From NCBI GenBank assembly GCA_963693285.1, contig OY848920.1:5717135-5781134 (forward strand): a DNA stretch of 64,000 nucleotides, given 5' to 3'. The DNA comes from Xestospongia muta (lineage: Eukaryota > Porifera > Demospongiae > Haplosclerida > Petrosiidae). Below, piece after piece: positions 36,290 through 49,200 of the stretch. The translations under genes and the position numbers were made by a program. Every line of letters begins with the position of its first letter. The stretch's first letter is position 1. The notes below the pieces were generated by a model. The model ran no database searches and was not told the origin of the DNA. It was given only the letters and a program-made list of their open reading frames with translations.

Positions 36290-37740
36290 GTTAAAAAAGA
36301 TTAGAAATTAACTGTGAGAACTGGTTAAATAAACTGATCTAAAGAGTTTAGTAAGTTTATCTGTCTTAAATATACTGAGAAAGTAGTCTAAATAGGTTAA
36401 AACTCTAAAATAAAGAGTTTAGAGCTGTTTTTAAGTTAAAAAAGATTAGAAATTAACTGTGAAAACTGGTTAAATAAGCTGATCTAAAGAGTTTAGTAAG
36501 TTTATCTGTCTAAAATATACTAATAAAGTAGTCTAAATAGGTTAGAACTCTAAAATAAAGAGTTTAGAGCAGTTTCAAAGTTAAAAAAGATTAGAAATTA
36601 ACTGTGAAAACCGGTTAAATAAGCTGATCTAAAGAGTGTTGTAAGTTTATCTGTCTTAAATATACTAATAAAGTAGTCTAAATAGGTTAAAACTCTAAAA
36701 TAAAGTGTTTAGAGCTTTTTGAATTTTAAAAAAGATAAGAAATTAACTGTAAAGACTGGTTAGATAAGCTGATCTAAAGAGTTTAGTAAGTTATTCTGTC
36801 TTAAATATACTAATAAAGTAGTCTAAATAGGTTAAAACCCTAAAATAAAGAGTTTAGAGCTTTTTTAAAGTTAAAAAAGATTAGAAATTAACTGTGAAAA
36901 CTGGTTAAATAAGCTGATCTAAAGAGTTTAGTAAGTTTATCTCTCTTAAATATACTAATAAAGTAGTCTAAATAGGTTAAAACTCTAAAATAAAGAGTTT
37001 AGAGCTTTTTGAAAGTTAAAAAAGATTAGAAATTAACTGTGAAAACTGGTTAAATAAGTTGATCTAAAGAGTTTAGTAAGTTTATCTGTCTTAAATATAT
37101 TGAGAAAGTAGTCTAAATAGGTTAAAACTCTAAAATAAAGAGTTTAGAGCTGTTTGAAAGTTAAAAAAGATTAGAAATTAACTGTGAAAACTGGTTAAAT
37201 AAGCTGATCTAAAGAGTTTAGTAAGTTTATCTGTCTAAAATATACTAATAAAGTAGTCTAAATAGGTTAGAACTCTAAAATAAAGAGTTTAGAGCAGTTT
37301 CAAAGTTAAAAAATATTAGAAATTAACTGTGAAAACTGGTTAAATAAGCTGATCTAAAGAGTGTTGTAAGTTTATCTGTCTTAAATATACTAATAAAGTA
37401 GTCTAAATAGGTTAAAACTCTAAAATAAAGTGTTTAGAGCTTTTTGAATGTTAAAAAAGATAAGAAATTAACTGTGAAGACTGGTTAAATAAGCTGATCT
37501 AAAGAGTTTAGTAAGTTATTCTGTCTTAAATATACTAATAAAGTAGTCTAAATAGGTTAAAACTCTAAAATAAAGAGTTTAGAGCTTTTTTAAAGTTAAA
37601 AAAGATTAGAAATTAACTGTGAAAACTGGTTAAATAAGCTGATCTAAAGAGTTTAGTAAGTTTATCTCTCTTAAATATACTAATAAAGTAGTCTAAATAG
37701 GTTAAAACTCTAAAATAAAGAGTTTAGAGCTTTTTGAAAG
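36290..37740 (-). repeat. 5-monomer tandem multimer inside the inverted block
   Basis: Plus-strand series TGAGAAAG, TTAGAACTC with GAGCAGTTTCAAAG, GTGTTGTAAG, AAAAAAGATAAG, TTATTCTGTC with GCTTTTTTAAAG occurs from about 36.3 kb and again about 725 bp later. A partial third round starts near 37.97 kb after about one additional monomer. Related units are also at 34.98 and 36.14 kb (offset 1158 bp). Confidence 0.78.
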
Positions 37741-40700
37741 TTAAAAAAGATTAGAAATTAACTGTGAAAACTGGTTAAATAAGTTGATCTAAAGAGTTTA
37801 GTAAGTTTATCTCTCTTAAATATACTAATAAAGTAGTCTAAATAGGTTAAAACTCTAAAATAAAGAGTTTAGAGCTTTTTGAAAGTTAAAAAAGATTAGA
37901 AATTAACTGTGAGAACTGGTTAAATAAACTGATCTAAAGAGTTTAGTAAGTTTATCTGTCTTAAATATACTGAGAAAGTAGTCTAAATAGGTTAAAACTC
38001 TAAAATAAAGAGTTTAGAGCTGTTTGAAAGTTAAAAAAGATTAGAAATTAACTGTGAAAGCTGGTTAAATAAGCTGATCTAAAGAGTTTAGTAAGTTTAT
38101 CTGTCTAAAATATACTAATAAAGTAGTCTAAATAGGTTAGAACTCTAAAATAAAGAGTTTAGAGCAGTTTCAAAGTTAAAAAAGATTAGAAATTAACTGT
38201 GAAAACTGGTTAAATAAGCTGATCTAAAGAGTTTAGTAATTTATTCTGTCTTAAATATACTAATAAAGTAGTCTAAATAGGTTAAAACTCTAAAATAAAG
38301 AGTTTACATCTTTTTGAAAGTTAAAAAAGATTACAAATTAACTGTGTAAACTGGTTAAATAAGCTGATCTAAAGAGTTTAGTAAGTTTATCTCTCTTAAA
38401 TATACTAATAAAGTAGTCTAAATAGGTTAAAACTTTAAAATAAAGTGTTTAGAGCTGTTTGAAAGTAAAAAAAGATTAGAAATTAACTGTGAGAACTGGT
38501 TAAATGAGCTGATCTAAAGAGTTTAGTAAGTTTATCTGTCTTAAATATACTAATAAAGTAGTCTAAATAGGTTAAAACTCTAAAATAAAGAGTTTAGAGC
38601 TGTTTGAAAGTTAAAAAAGATTAGAAATTAACTGTGGAAACTGGTTAAATAAGCTGATCTAAAGAGTTTAGTAAGTTTATCTGTCTTAAATATACTAATA
38701 AAGTAGTCTAAATAGGTTAGAACTCTAAAATAAAGAGTTTAGAGCAGTTTCAAAGTTAAAAAAGATTAGAAATTAACTGTGAAAACTGGTTAAATAAGCT
38801 GATCTAAAGAGTTTAGTAATTAATTCTGTCTTAAATATACTAATAAAGTAGTCTAAATAGGTTAAAACTCTAAAATAAAGAGTTTAGAGCTTTTTGAAAG
38901 TTAAAAAAAATTAGAAATTAACTGTGAAAACTGGTTAAATAAGCTGATCTAAAGAGTTTAGTAAGTTTATCTCTCTTAAATATACTAATAAAGTAGTGTA
39001 AATAGGTTAAAACTCTAAAATAATGTGTTTAGAGCTTTTTGAAACTTAAAAAAGATTAGAAATTAACTGTGAAAACTGGTTAAATAAGCTGATCTAAAGA
39101 GTTTAGTAAGTTTATCTCTCTTAAATATACTAATAAAGTAGTCTACATAGGTTAAAACTCTAAAATAAAGAGTTTAGAGCTTTTTGAGAGTTAAAAAAGA
39201 TTAGAAATTAACTGTGAAAACTGGTTAAATAAGCTGATCTAAAGAGTTTAGTAAGTTTATCTCTCTTAAATATACTAATAAAGTAGTCTAAATAGGTTAA
39301 AACTCTAAAATAAAGAGTTTAGAGCTTTTTGAAAGTTAAAAAAGATTAGAAATTAACTGTGAAAACAGGTTAAATAAGCTGATCTAAAGAGTTTAGTAAG
39401 TTTATCTGTCTTAAATATACTAATAAAGTAGTCTAAATAGGTTAAAACTCTAAAATAAAGAGTTTAGAACTTTTTGAAAGTTAAAAAAGATTAGAAATTA
39501 ACTGTGAAAACTGGTTAAATAAGCTGATCTAAAGAGTTTAGTAAGTTTATCTCTCTTAAATATACTAATAAAGTAGTCTAAATAGGTTAAAACTCTAAAA
39601 TAAAGTGTTTACAGCTATTTGAAAGTTAAAAAAGATTAGAAATTAACTGTGAAATCTGGTTAAATAAGCTGATCTAAAAAGTTTAGTAAGTTTATCTCTC
39701 TTAAATATACTAATAAAGTACTCTAAATAGGTAAAAAATCTAAAATAAAGAGTTTAGAGCTTTTTGAAAGTTAAAAAAGATTAGAAATTAATGGTGAAAA
39801 CTGGTTAAATAAGCTGATCTAAAGAGTTTAGTAATTTATTCTGTCTTAAATATACTATTAAAGTAGTCTAAATAGGTTAAAACTGTAAAATAAAGAGTTT
39901 AGAGTTTTTGAAAGTTAAAAAGATTAGAAATTAACTGTGAAAACTGGTTAAATAAGCTGATCTAAAGAGTTCAGTAAGTTTATCTCTCTGAAATATACAA
40001 ATAAAGTAGTCTAAATAGGTTAAAACTCTAAAATAAAGTGTTTAGAGCTTTTTGAAAGTTGAAAAAAATTAGAAATTAACTGTGAAAACTGGTTAAATAA
40101 GCTGATCTAAAGAGTTTAGTAAGTTTATCTCTCTTAAATATACTAATAAAGTAGTCTAAATAGGTTAACAATCTAAAATAAAGAGTTTAAAGCTGTTTTA
40201 AAGTTAAAAAAGATTAGAAATTAATGGTAAAAACTGGTTAAATAACCTGATTTAAAGAGTTTAGTAAGTTTATCTGTCTTAAATATACTAACAAAGTAGT
40301 CTAAATAGGTTAAAACTCTAAAATAAAGAGTTTAGAGGTTTTTGAAAGTGAAAAAAGATTAGAAATTAACTGTCAAAACTGGTTAAATAAGCTGATCTAA
40401 AGAGTTTAGTAAGTTTATCTCTCTTAAATATACTAATAAAGTAGTCTAAATAGGTTAAAACTCTAAAATAAAGTGTTTAGAGCTGTTTGAAAGTTAAAAA
40501 AGATTAGAAATTAACTGTGAGAACTGGTTAAATAAACTGATCTAAAGAGTTTAGTAAGTTTATCTGTCTTAAATATACTAATAAAGTAGTCTAAATAGGT
40601 TAAAACTCTAAAATAAAGTGTTTAGAGCGTTTTGAAAGTAAAAAAAGATTAGAAATTAATTGTGAAAACTGGTTAAATAACCTGATCTAAAGAGTTTAGT

Positions 40701-41000
40701 AAGTTTATCTCTCTTAAATATACTAATAAAGTAGTGTAAATAGGTTAAAACTCTAAAATGAAGTGTTTTGAGCGTTTTGAAAGTAAAAAAGATTAGAAAT
40801 TAATGTTGAAAACTTGTTAAATAAGCTGATCTAAAGAGTTTAGTAAGTTTATCTCTCTAAAATATACTAATAAAGTAGTCTAAATAGGTTAAAACTCTAA
40901 AATAAAGAGTTTAGAGCTTTTTGAAAGTTAAAAAAGATTAGAAATTAACTGTGAAAACTGGTTAAATAAGCTGATCTAAAGAGTTTAGTAAGTTTATCTG

Positions 41001-41081
41001 TCTTAAATATACTAATAAAGCTCTAAACACTTTATTTTAGAGTTTTAACCTATTTAGACTACTTTATTAGTATATTTAAGA
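41001..41081. repeat. Orientation-switch junction 2 (inverted to forward)
   Basis: Inverted satellite ends at ACTAATAAAG (to 41020) and forward satellite starts with CTCTAAACAC. The bases AAAG (41017-41020) fit both orientations, a 4-bp microhomology. TCTTAAATATACTAATAAAG (41001-41020) is the exact inverse of 41062-41081, leaving a 41-nt loop. The two junctions break the monomer at different positions. Confidence 0.9.
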
Positions 41082-44066
41082 GAAGTAAACTTACTAAACT
41101 CTTTAGATCAGCTTATTTAACCAGTTTTCACAGTTAATTTGTAATCTGTTTTAACTTTCAAAAAGCTCTAAACTCTTTATTTTAGAGTTTTAACCTATTT
41201 AGACTACTTTATTAGTATATTTAAGAGAGATAAACTTACTAAACTCTTTAGATCAGCTTATTTAACCAGTTTTCACAGTTAATTTCTAATCTTTTTTAAC
41301 TTTCAAAAACCTCTAAACACTTTATTTTAGAGTTTTAACCTATTTAGACTACTTTATTAGTATATTTAAGAGAGATAAACTTACTAAACTCTTTAGATCA
41401 GCTTATTTAACAAGTTTTCACAGTTAATTTCTAATTTTTTTTAACTTTCAAAAACTCTAAACACTATTTTACAGTTTTAACCTATTTACACTACTTTATT
41501 AGTATATTTAAGACAGATAAACTTACTAATCACTAAAGATCAGCTTATTTAACCAGTTTTTACAGTTAATTTCTAATCTTTTTAACTTTCAAAAAGCTCT
41601 AAACACTTCATTTTAGTGTTTTAACCTATTTAGACTACTTTGTTAGTATATTTAAGAGAGATAAACTTACTAAACTCTTTAGATCAGCTTATTTAACCAG
41701 TTTTCACAGTTAATTTCTAATCTTTTTTAACTTTCAAAAAGCTGTAAACTCTTTATGTTAGAGTTTTAACCTATTTAGACGACTTTATTAGTATATTTAA
41801 GACAGATAAACTTACTAAACTCTTTAGATCAGCTTATTTAACCAGTTTTCACCATTAATTTCTAAACTTTTTTAACTTTCAAAAAGCTCTAAACACTTTA
41901 TTTTAGTTTTTTAACCTATTTACACTACTTTATTAGTATATTTAAGAGAGATAAACTTACTAAACTCTTTAGATCAGCTTATTTAACCAGTTTTCACAGT
42001 TAATTTCTAATCTTTTTTAACTTTCAAAAAGCTGTAAACTCTTTATTTTAGAGTTTTAACCTATTTAGACTACTTTATTAGTATATTTAAGACAGAAAAA
42101 CTTACTAAACTCTTTAGATCAGCTTATTTAACCAGTTTTCACAGTTAATTTCTAATCTTTTTTAACTCTAAAGAAGCTCTAAACTCTTTATTTTAGAGTT
42201 TTAACCTATTTAGACTACTTTATTAGTATATTTAAGAGAGATAAACTTACTAAACTCTTTAGATCAGCTTATTTAACCAGTTTTCATTGTTCATTTCTAA
42301 TCTTTTTTAACTTTCAAAAAGCTCTAAACTCTTTATTTTAGAGTTTTAACCTATTTAGACTACTTTATTAGTATATTAAAGAGAGATAAAGTTACTAAAC
42401 TCTTTAGATCAGCTTATTTAACCAGTTTTCACTGTAAATTTCTAATCCTTTTTAACTTTCAAAAAGCTCTAAACTCTTTATTTTAGAGTTTTAACCTATT
42501 TAGACTACTTTATTAGTATATTTAAGAGAGATAAACTCACTAAACTCTTTAGATCAGCTTATTTAACCAGTTTTCACAGTTAATTTCTAATCTTTTTTAA
42601 CTTTCAAAAAGCTATAAACTCTTTTTTTTTAGATTTTAAACCTATTTAGACTACTTTGTTAGTATATTTAGAACAGATAAACTTACTAAACTCTTTAGAT
42701 CAGCTTATTTAACCAGTTTTCACAGTTAATTTCTAATTTTTTTTACTTTCAAAAAGCTCTAAACCGTTATTATTAGCGTTTCAACCTATTTAGACTACTT
42801 TAATAGTATATTAAAGACAGATCAACTTACTAAACTCTTTAGATCAGCTTATTTAACCAGTTTTCACAGTTAATTTCTAATCTTTTTAACTTTAAAAAAG
42901 GTCTAAACACTTTATTTTAGAGTTTTAACCTATTTAGACTACGTTATTGGTATATTTTAGAGAGATAAACTTACTAAACTCTTTAGATCAGCTTATTTAA
43001 CCAGTTTTAACAGTTAATTTCTAATCTTTTTAACTATCAAAAAGCTCTAAACTCTTTATTTTAGAGTAGTAACCTATTTAGACTACTTTAACAGTATATT
43101 AAAGACAGATAAACTTACTAAACACTTTAGATCAGCTTATTTAACCAGTTTTCACAGTTAATTTCTAATCTTTTATAACTTTCAAAAACCTCTAAACTCT
43201 TTATTTTAGAGTTTTAACCTATTTAGACTACTTTATTAGTATATTTAAGAGAGATAAACTTACTAAACTCTTTAGATCAGCTTATTTAACCAGTTTTCAC
43301 AGTTAATTTCTAATTTTTTTTAACTTTCAAAGAGCTCTAAACCGTTATTATTAGCGTTTCAACCTATTTAGACTGCTTTATTAGTTTATTTAGGACCGAT
43401 AATCTTACTAAACTCTTTAGATCAGCTTATTTAACCAGTTTTCACAGTTAATTTGTAATCGTTTTTAACTTTCAAAAACCTCTAAACTCTTTATTTAAGA
43501 GTTTTAACCTATTTAGACTACTTTATTAGTATATTTTAGAGAGATAAACTTACTAAACTCTTTAGATCAGCTTATTTAACCAGTTTTCACAGTTAATTTC
43601 TAATCTTTTTTAACTTTCAAAAAGCTCTAAACTCTTTATTTTAGAGTTTTAACCTATTTAGACTACTTTATTAGTATATTTAAGACAGATAAACTTACTA
43701 AACTCTTTAGATCAGCTTATTTAACCAGTTTTCACAATTAATTACTAATCTTTTTTAACTTTCAAAAGTTCTAAACTCTTTATTTTAGAGTTTTAACCTA
43801 TTTAGACTACTTTATTAGTATATTTAAGAGAGATAAACTTACTAAACTCTTTAGATCAGCTTATTTAACTAGTTTTCACAGTTAATTTCTAATTTTTTTT
43901 AACTTTCAAAAAGCTCTAAACACTTTATTTTAGAGTTTTAACCTATTTAGACTACTTTATTAGTATATTTAAGACAGATAAACTTACTAAACTCTTTAGA
44001 TCAGCTTATTTAACCAGTTTTCACAGTTAATTTCTAATCTTTTTTAACTTTCAAAAAGCTCTAAAC
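41021..44066 (+). repeat. Right arm of giant inverted repeat
   Basis: Forward counterpart of 30482-33975. Arm identity is high but not perfect: for example CACTCTAAA-type hairpin variants and single bases differ, and about three monomers are missing relative to the left arm. The spacer between the arms (about 33976-41020) is also satellite in inverted orientation. Confidence 0.82.
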
Positions 44067-46231
44067 TGTTATTATTATCGTTTCAACCTATTTAGACTAC
44101 TTTATTAGTTTATTTAAGACAGATAAACTTACTAAACTGTTTAGATCAGCTTATTTAACCAGTTTTCACAGTTAATTACTAATCTTTTTTAAGTTTCAAA
44201 AAGTTCTAAACTCTTTATTTTAGAGTTTTAACCTATTTAGACTACTTTATTAGTAGATTTAAGAGAGATGAACTTACTAAACTCTTTAGATCAGCTTATT
44301 TAACCAGTTTTCACAGTTAATTTCTAATCTTTTTTAACTTTCAAAAAGCTCTAAACTCTTTATTTTAGAGTTTTAACCTATTTAGACTACTTTATTAGTA
44401 TATTTAAGACAGATAAGCTTACTAATCTCTTTAGATCAGCTTATTTAATCAGTTTTCAACATTAAATTTTAATCTTTTTTAACTTTCAAAAAGCTCTAAA
44501 CTCTTTATTTTACAGTTTTAACCTATTTAGACTACTTTATTAGTATATTTAAGAGAGATAAACTTACTAAACTCTTTAGATCAGCTTATTTAACCAGTTT
44601 TCACAGTTAATTTCTAATCTTTTTTAACTTTCAAAAAGCTCTAAACTCTTTATTTTAGAGTTTTAACCTATTTAGACTACTTTATTAGTATATTTAAGAG
44701 AGATAAACATACAAAACTCTTTAGATCAGCTTATTTAACCAGTTTTGAACATTAATATCTAATCTTTTTTAACTTTCAAAAAGCTCTAAACTCTTTATTT
44801 TAGAGTTTTAACCTATTTAGACTACTTTATTAGTATATTTAAGAGAGATAAACTTACTAAACTCTTTAGATCAGCTTATTTAACTAGTTTTCACCATTAA
44901 TTTCTAATCTTTTTTAACTTTCAAAAAGCTCTAAACTCTTTATTTTAGAGTTTTAACCTATTTAGACTACTTTATTAGTAGATTTAAGAGAGATAAACTT
45001 ACTAAACTCTTTAGATCAGCTTATTTAACCAGTTTTCACCATTAATTTCTAATCTTTTTTAACTTTCAAAAAGCTCTAAACTCTTTATTTTAGAGTTTTA
45101 ACCTATTTAGACTACTTTATTAGTATATTTAAGAGAGATAAACTTACTAAACTTTTTAGATCAGCTTATTTAACCAGTTTTCACAGTTAATTTCTAATCT
45201 TTTTTAACTTTCAAAAAGCTCTAAACTCTTTATTTTAGAGTTTTAACTTATTTAGACGACTTTATTAGTATATTTAAGACAGATAAACTTACTAAACTCT
45301 TTAGATCAGCTTATTTAACCAGTTTTCACAGTTAATTTCTAATCTTTTTTAACTTTCACAAAGCTCTAAACTCTTTATTTTAGAGTTTTAACCTATTTAG
45401 ACTACTTTATTAGTATATTTAAGAGAGATAAACTTACTAAACTCTTTAGATCAGCTTATTTAACCAGTTTTCACAGTTATTTCTAATCTTTTTTAACTTT
45501 GATACTGCTCTAAACTCTTTATTTTAGAGTTTTAACCTATTTAGACTACTTTATTAGATATATTTAAGAGAGATAAACTTACTAAACTCTTTAGATCAGC
45601 TTATTTAACCAGTTTTGACCATTAATATCTAATCTTTTTTAACTTTCAAACAGCTCTAAACTCTTTATTTTAGAGTTTTAACCTATTTAGACTACTTTAT
45701 TAGTATATTTAAGAGAGATAAACTTACTAAACTCTTTAGATTAGCTTATTTAACCAGTTTTCACAGTTAATTTCTAATCATTTTTAACTTTCAAAAAGCT
45801 CTAAACTCTTTATTTTAGAGTTTTAACCTATTTATACTACTTTATTAGTATATTTAAGAGAGATCACTTACTAAACTCTTTAGATCAGCTTATTTAACCA
45901 GTTTTCACAGTTAATTTCTAATCTTTTTTAACTTTGATACTGCTCTAAACTTTTTATTTTAGAGTTTTAACCTATTTAGAGTACTTTATTAGTATATTTA
46001 AGAGAGATAAACATACAAAACTCTTTAGATCAGCTCATTTAACCAGTTTTCACAATTAATATCTAATCTTTTTTAACTTTCAAAAAGCTCTAAACTCTTT
46101 ATTTTAGAGTTTTAACCTATTTAGAGTACTTTATTAGTATATTTAAGAGAGATAAACTTACTAAACTCTTTGGATCAGCTTATTCAACCAGTTTTCACAG
46201 TTAATTTCTAATCTTTTTTAACTTTCAAAAA
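42611..46231 (+). repeat. 25-monomer block (3621 bp), copy 1
   Basis: Starts at GCTATAAACTC before a T9 run and contains the CCG...GCG units at 42761, 43339 and 44063, GACCGATAATC, GATAAGCTTACTAATC, GTAGATTTAAG, CTTTGATACTGC and TTGGATCAGC. Every one of these returns exactly 3621 bp later. The copy begins inside the right arm of the giant inverted repeat. Confidence 0.92.
42761..42786 (+). repeat. CCG...GCG hairpin-variant monomer (subfamily example)
   Basis: In this unit the usual hairpin region is replaced by AAACCGTTATTATTAGCG followed by TTTCAACC, a cluster of linked changes absent from ordinary monomers. I count 14 forward units of this type or close derivatives, starting at 14438, 15592, 20074, 21523, 23986, 24710, 26591, 28471, 42761, 43339, 44063, 46382, 46960 and 47684. 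Two more are inverted, at 31184-31209 and 31762-31787. Confidence 0.82.
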
Positions 46232-49200
46232 GCTATAAACTCTTTTTTTTTAGATTTTAAACCTATTTAGACTACTTTGTTAGTATATTTAGAACAGATA
46301 AACTTACTAAACTCTTTAGATCAGCTTATTTAACCAGTTTTCACAGTTAATTTCTAATTTTTTTTACTTTCAAAAAGCTCTAAACCGTTATTATTAGCGT
46401 TTCAACCTATTTAGACTACTTTAATAGTATATTAAAGACAGATCAACTTACTAAACTCTTTAGATCAGCTTATTTAACCAGTTTTCACAGTTAATTTCTA
46501 ATCTTTTTAACTTTAAAAAAGGTCTAAACACTTTATTTTAGAGTTTTAACCTATTTAGACTACGTTATTGGTATATTTTAGAGAGATAAACTTACTAAAC
46601 TCTTTAGATCAGCTTATTTAACCAGTTTTAACAGTTAATTTCTAATCTTTTTAACTATCAAAAAGCTCTAAACTCTTTATTTTAGAGTAGTAACCTATTT
46701 AGACTACTTTAACAGTATATTAAAGACAGATAAACTTACTAAACACTTTAGATCAGCTTATTTAACCAGTTTTCACAGTTAATTTCTAATCTTTTATAAC
46801 TTTCAAAAACCTCTAAACTCTTTATTTTAGAGTTTTAACCTATTTAGACTACTTTATTAGTATATTTAAGAGAGATAAACTTACTAAACTCTTTAGATCA
46901 GCTTATTTAACCAGTTTTCACAGTTAATTTCTAATTTTTTTTAACTTTCAAAGAGCTCTAAACCGTTATTATTAGCGTTTCAACCTATTTAGACTGCTTT
47001 ATTAGTTTATTTAGGACCGATATTCTTACTAAACTCTTTAGATCAGCTTATTTAACCAGTTTTCACAGTTAATTTGTAATCGTTTTTAACTTTCAAAAAC
47101 CTCTAAACTCTTTATTTAAGAGTTTTAACCTATTTAGACTACTTTATTAGTATATTTTAGAGAGATAAACTTACTAAACTCTTTAGATCAGCTTATTTAA
47201 CCAGTTTTCACAGTTAATTTCTAATCTTTTTTAACTTTCAAAAAGCTCTAAACTCTTTATTTTAGAGTTTTAACCTATTTAGACTACTTTATTAGTATAT
47301 TTAAGACAGATAAACTTACTAAACTCTTTAGATCAGCTTATTTAACCAGTTTTCACAATTAATTACTAATCTTTTTTAACTTTCAAAAGTTCTAAACTCT
47401 TTATTTTAGAGTTTTAACCTATTTAGACTACTTTATTAGTATATTTAAGAGAGATAAACTTACTAAACTCTTTAGATCAGCTTATTTAACTAGTTTTCAC
47501 AGTTAATTTCTAATTTTTTTTAACTTTCAAAAAGCTCTAAACACTTTATTTTAGAGTTTTAACCTATTTAGACTACTTTATTAGTATATTTAAGACAGAT
47601 AAACTTACTAAACTCTTTAGATCAGCTTATTTAACCAGTTTTCACAGTTAATTTCTAATCTTTTTTAACTTTCAAAAAGCTCTAAACTGTTATTATTATC
47701 GTTTCAACCTATTTAGACTACTTTATTAGTTTATTTAAGACAGATAAACTTACTAAACTGTTTAGATCAGCTTATTTAACCAGTTTTCACAGTTAATTAC
47801 TAATCTTTTTTAAGTTTCAAAAAGTTCTAAACTCTTTATTTTAGAGTTTTAACCTATTTAGACTACTTTATTAGTAGATTTAAGAAAGATGAACTTACTA
47901 AACTCTTTAGATCAGCTTATTTAACCAGTTTTCACAGTTAATTTCTAATCTTTTTTAACTTTCAAAAAGCTCTAAACTCTTTATTTTAGAGTTTTAACCT
48001 ATTTAGACTACTTTATTAGTATATTTAAGACAGATAAGCTTACTAATCTCTTTAGATCAGCTTATTTAATCAGTTTTCAACATTAAATTTTAATCTTTTT
48101 TAACTTTCAAAAAGCTCTAAACTCTTTATTTTACAGTTTTAACCTATTTAGACTACTTTATTAGTATATTTAAGAGAGATAAACTTACTAAACTCTTTAG
48201 ATCAGCTTATTTAACCAGTTTTCACAGTTAATTTCTAATCTTTTTTAACTTTCAAAAAGCTCTAAACTCTTTATTTTAGAGTTTTAACCTATTTAGACTA
48301 CTTTATTAGTATATTTAAGAGAGATAAACATACAAAACTCTTTAGATCAGCTTATTTAACCAGTTTTGAACATTAATATCTAATCTTTTTTAACTTTCAA
48401 AAAGCTCTAAACTCTTTATTTTAGAGTTTTAACCTATTTAGACTACTTTATTAGTATATTTAAGAGAGATAAACTTACTAAACTCTTTAGATCAGCTTAT
48501 TTAACTAGTTTTCACCATTAATTTCTAATCTTTTTTAACTTTCAAAAAGCTCTAAACTCTTTATTTTAGAGTTTTAACCTATTTAGACTACTTTATTAGT
48601 AGATTTAAGAGAGATAAACTTACTAAACTCTTTAGATCAGCTTATTTAACCAGTTTTCACCATTAATTTCTAATCTTTTTTAACTTTCAAAAAGCTCTAA
48701 ACTCTTTATTTTAGAGTTTTAACCTATTTAGACTACTTTATTAGTATATTTAAGAGAGATAAACTTACTAAACTTTTTAGATCAGCTTATTTAACCAGTT
48801 TTCACAGTTAATTTCTAATCTTTTTTAACTTTCAAAAAGCTCTAAACTCTTTATTTTAGAGTTTTAACTTATTTAGACGACTTTATTAGTATATTTAAGA
48901 CAGATAAACTTACTAAACTCTTTAGATCAGCTTATTTAACCAGTTTTCACAGTTAATTTCTAATCTTTTTTAACTTTCACAAAGCTCTAAACTCTTTATT
49001 TTAGAGTTTTAACCTATTTAGACTACTTTATTAGTATATTTAAGAGAGATAAACTTACTAAACTCTTTAGATCAGCTTATTTAACCAGTTTTCACAGTTA
49101 TTTCTAATCTTTTTTAACTTTGATACTGCTCTAAACTCTTTATTTTAGAGTTTTAACCTATTTAGACTACTTTATTAGATATATTTAAGAGAGATAAACT

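Larger units (their letters stand above)
30482..41020 (-). repeat. 145-bp satellite array, inverted block
   Basis: About 72-73 monomers of the same satellite, read here as the reverse complement (the plus strand shows GTTTAGAGCTTTTTGAAAG, AACTGTGAAAACTGG and so on). Both edges are abrupt. The left part (30482 to about 33975), reverse-complemented, matches the forward array at about 41021-44066 monomer by monomer, including private variants. The remainder carries its own multimers, such as a 5-monomer unit around 36.3-37.7 kb. The same two-state polymorphisms seen in the forward blocks occur here, so this is the same family and not a second satellite. No genes seen. Confidence 0.96.

Noticed and set aside
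30482..41020. A second, unrelated satellite family
   Set aside because: It is the exact reverse complement of the same consensus, with the same polymorphic sites.
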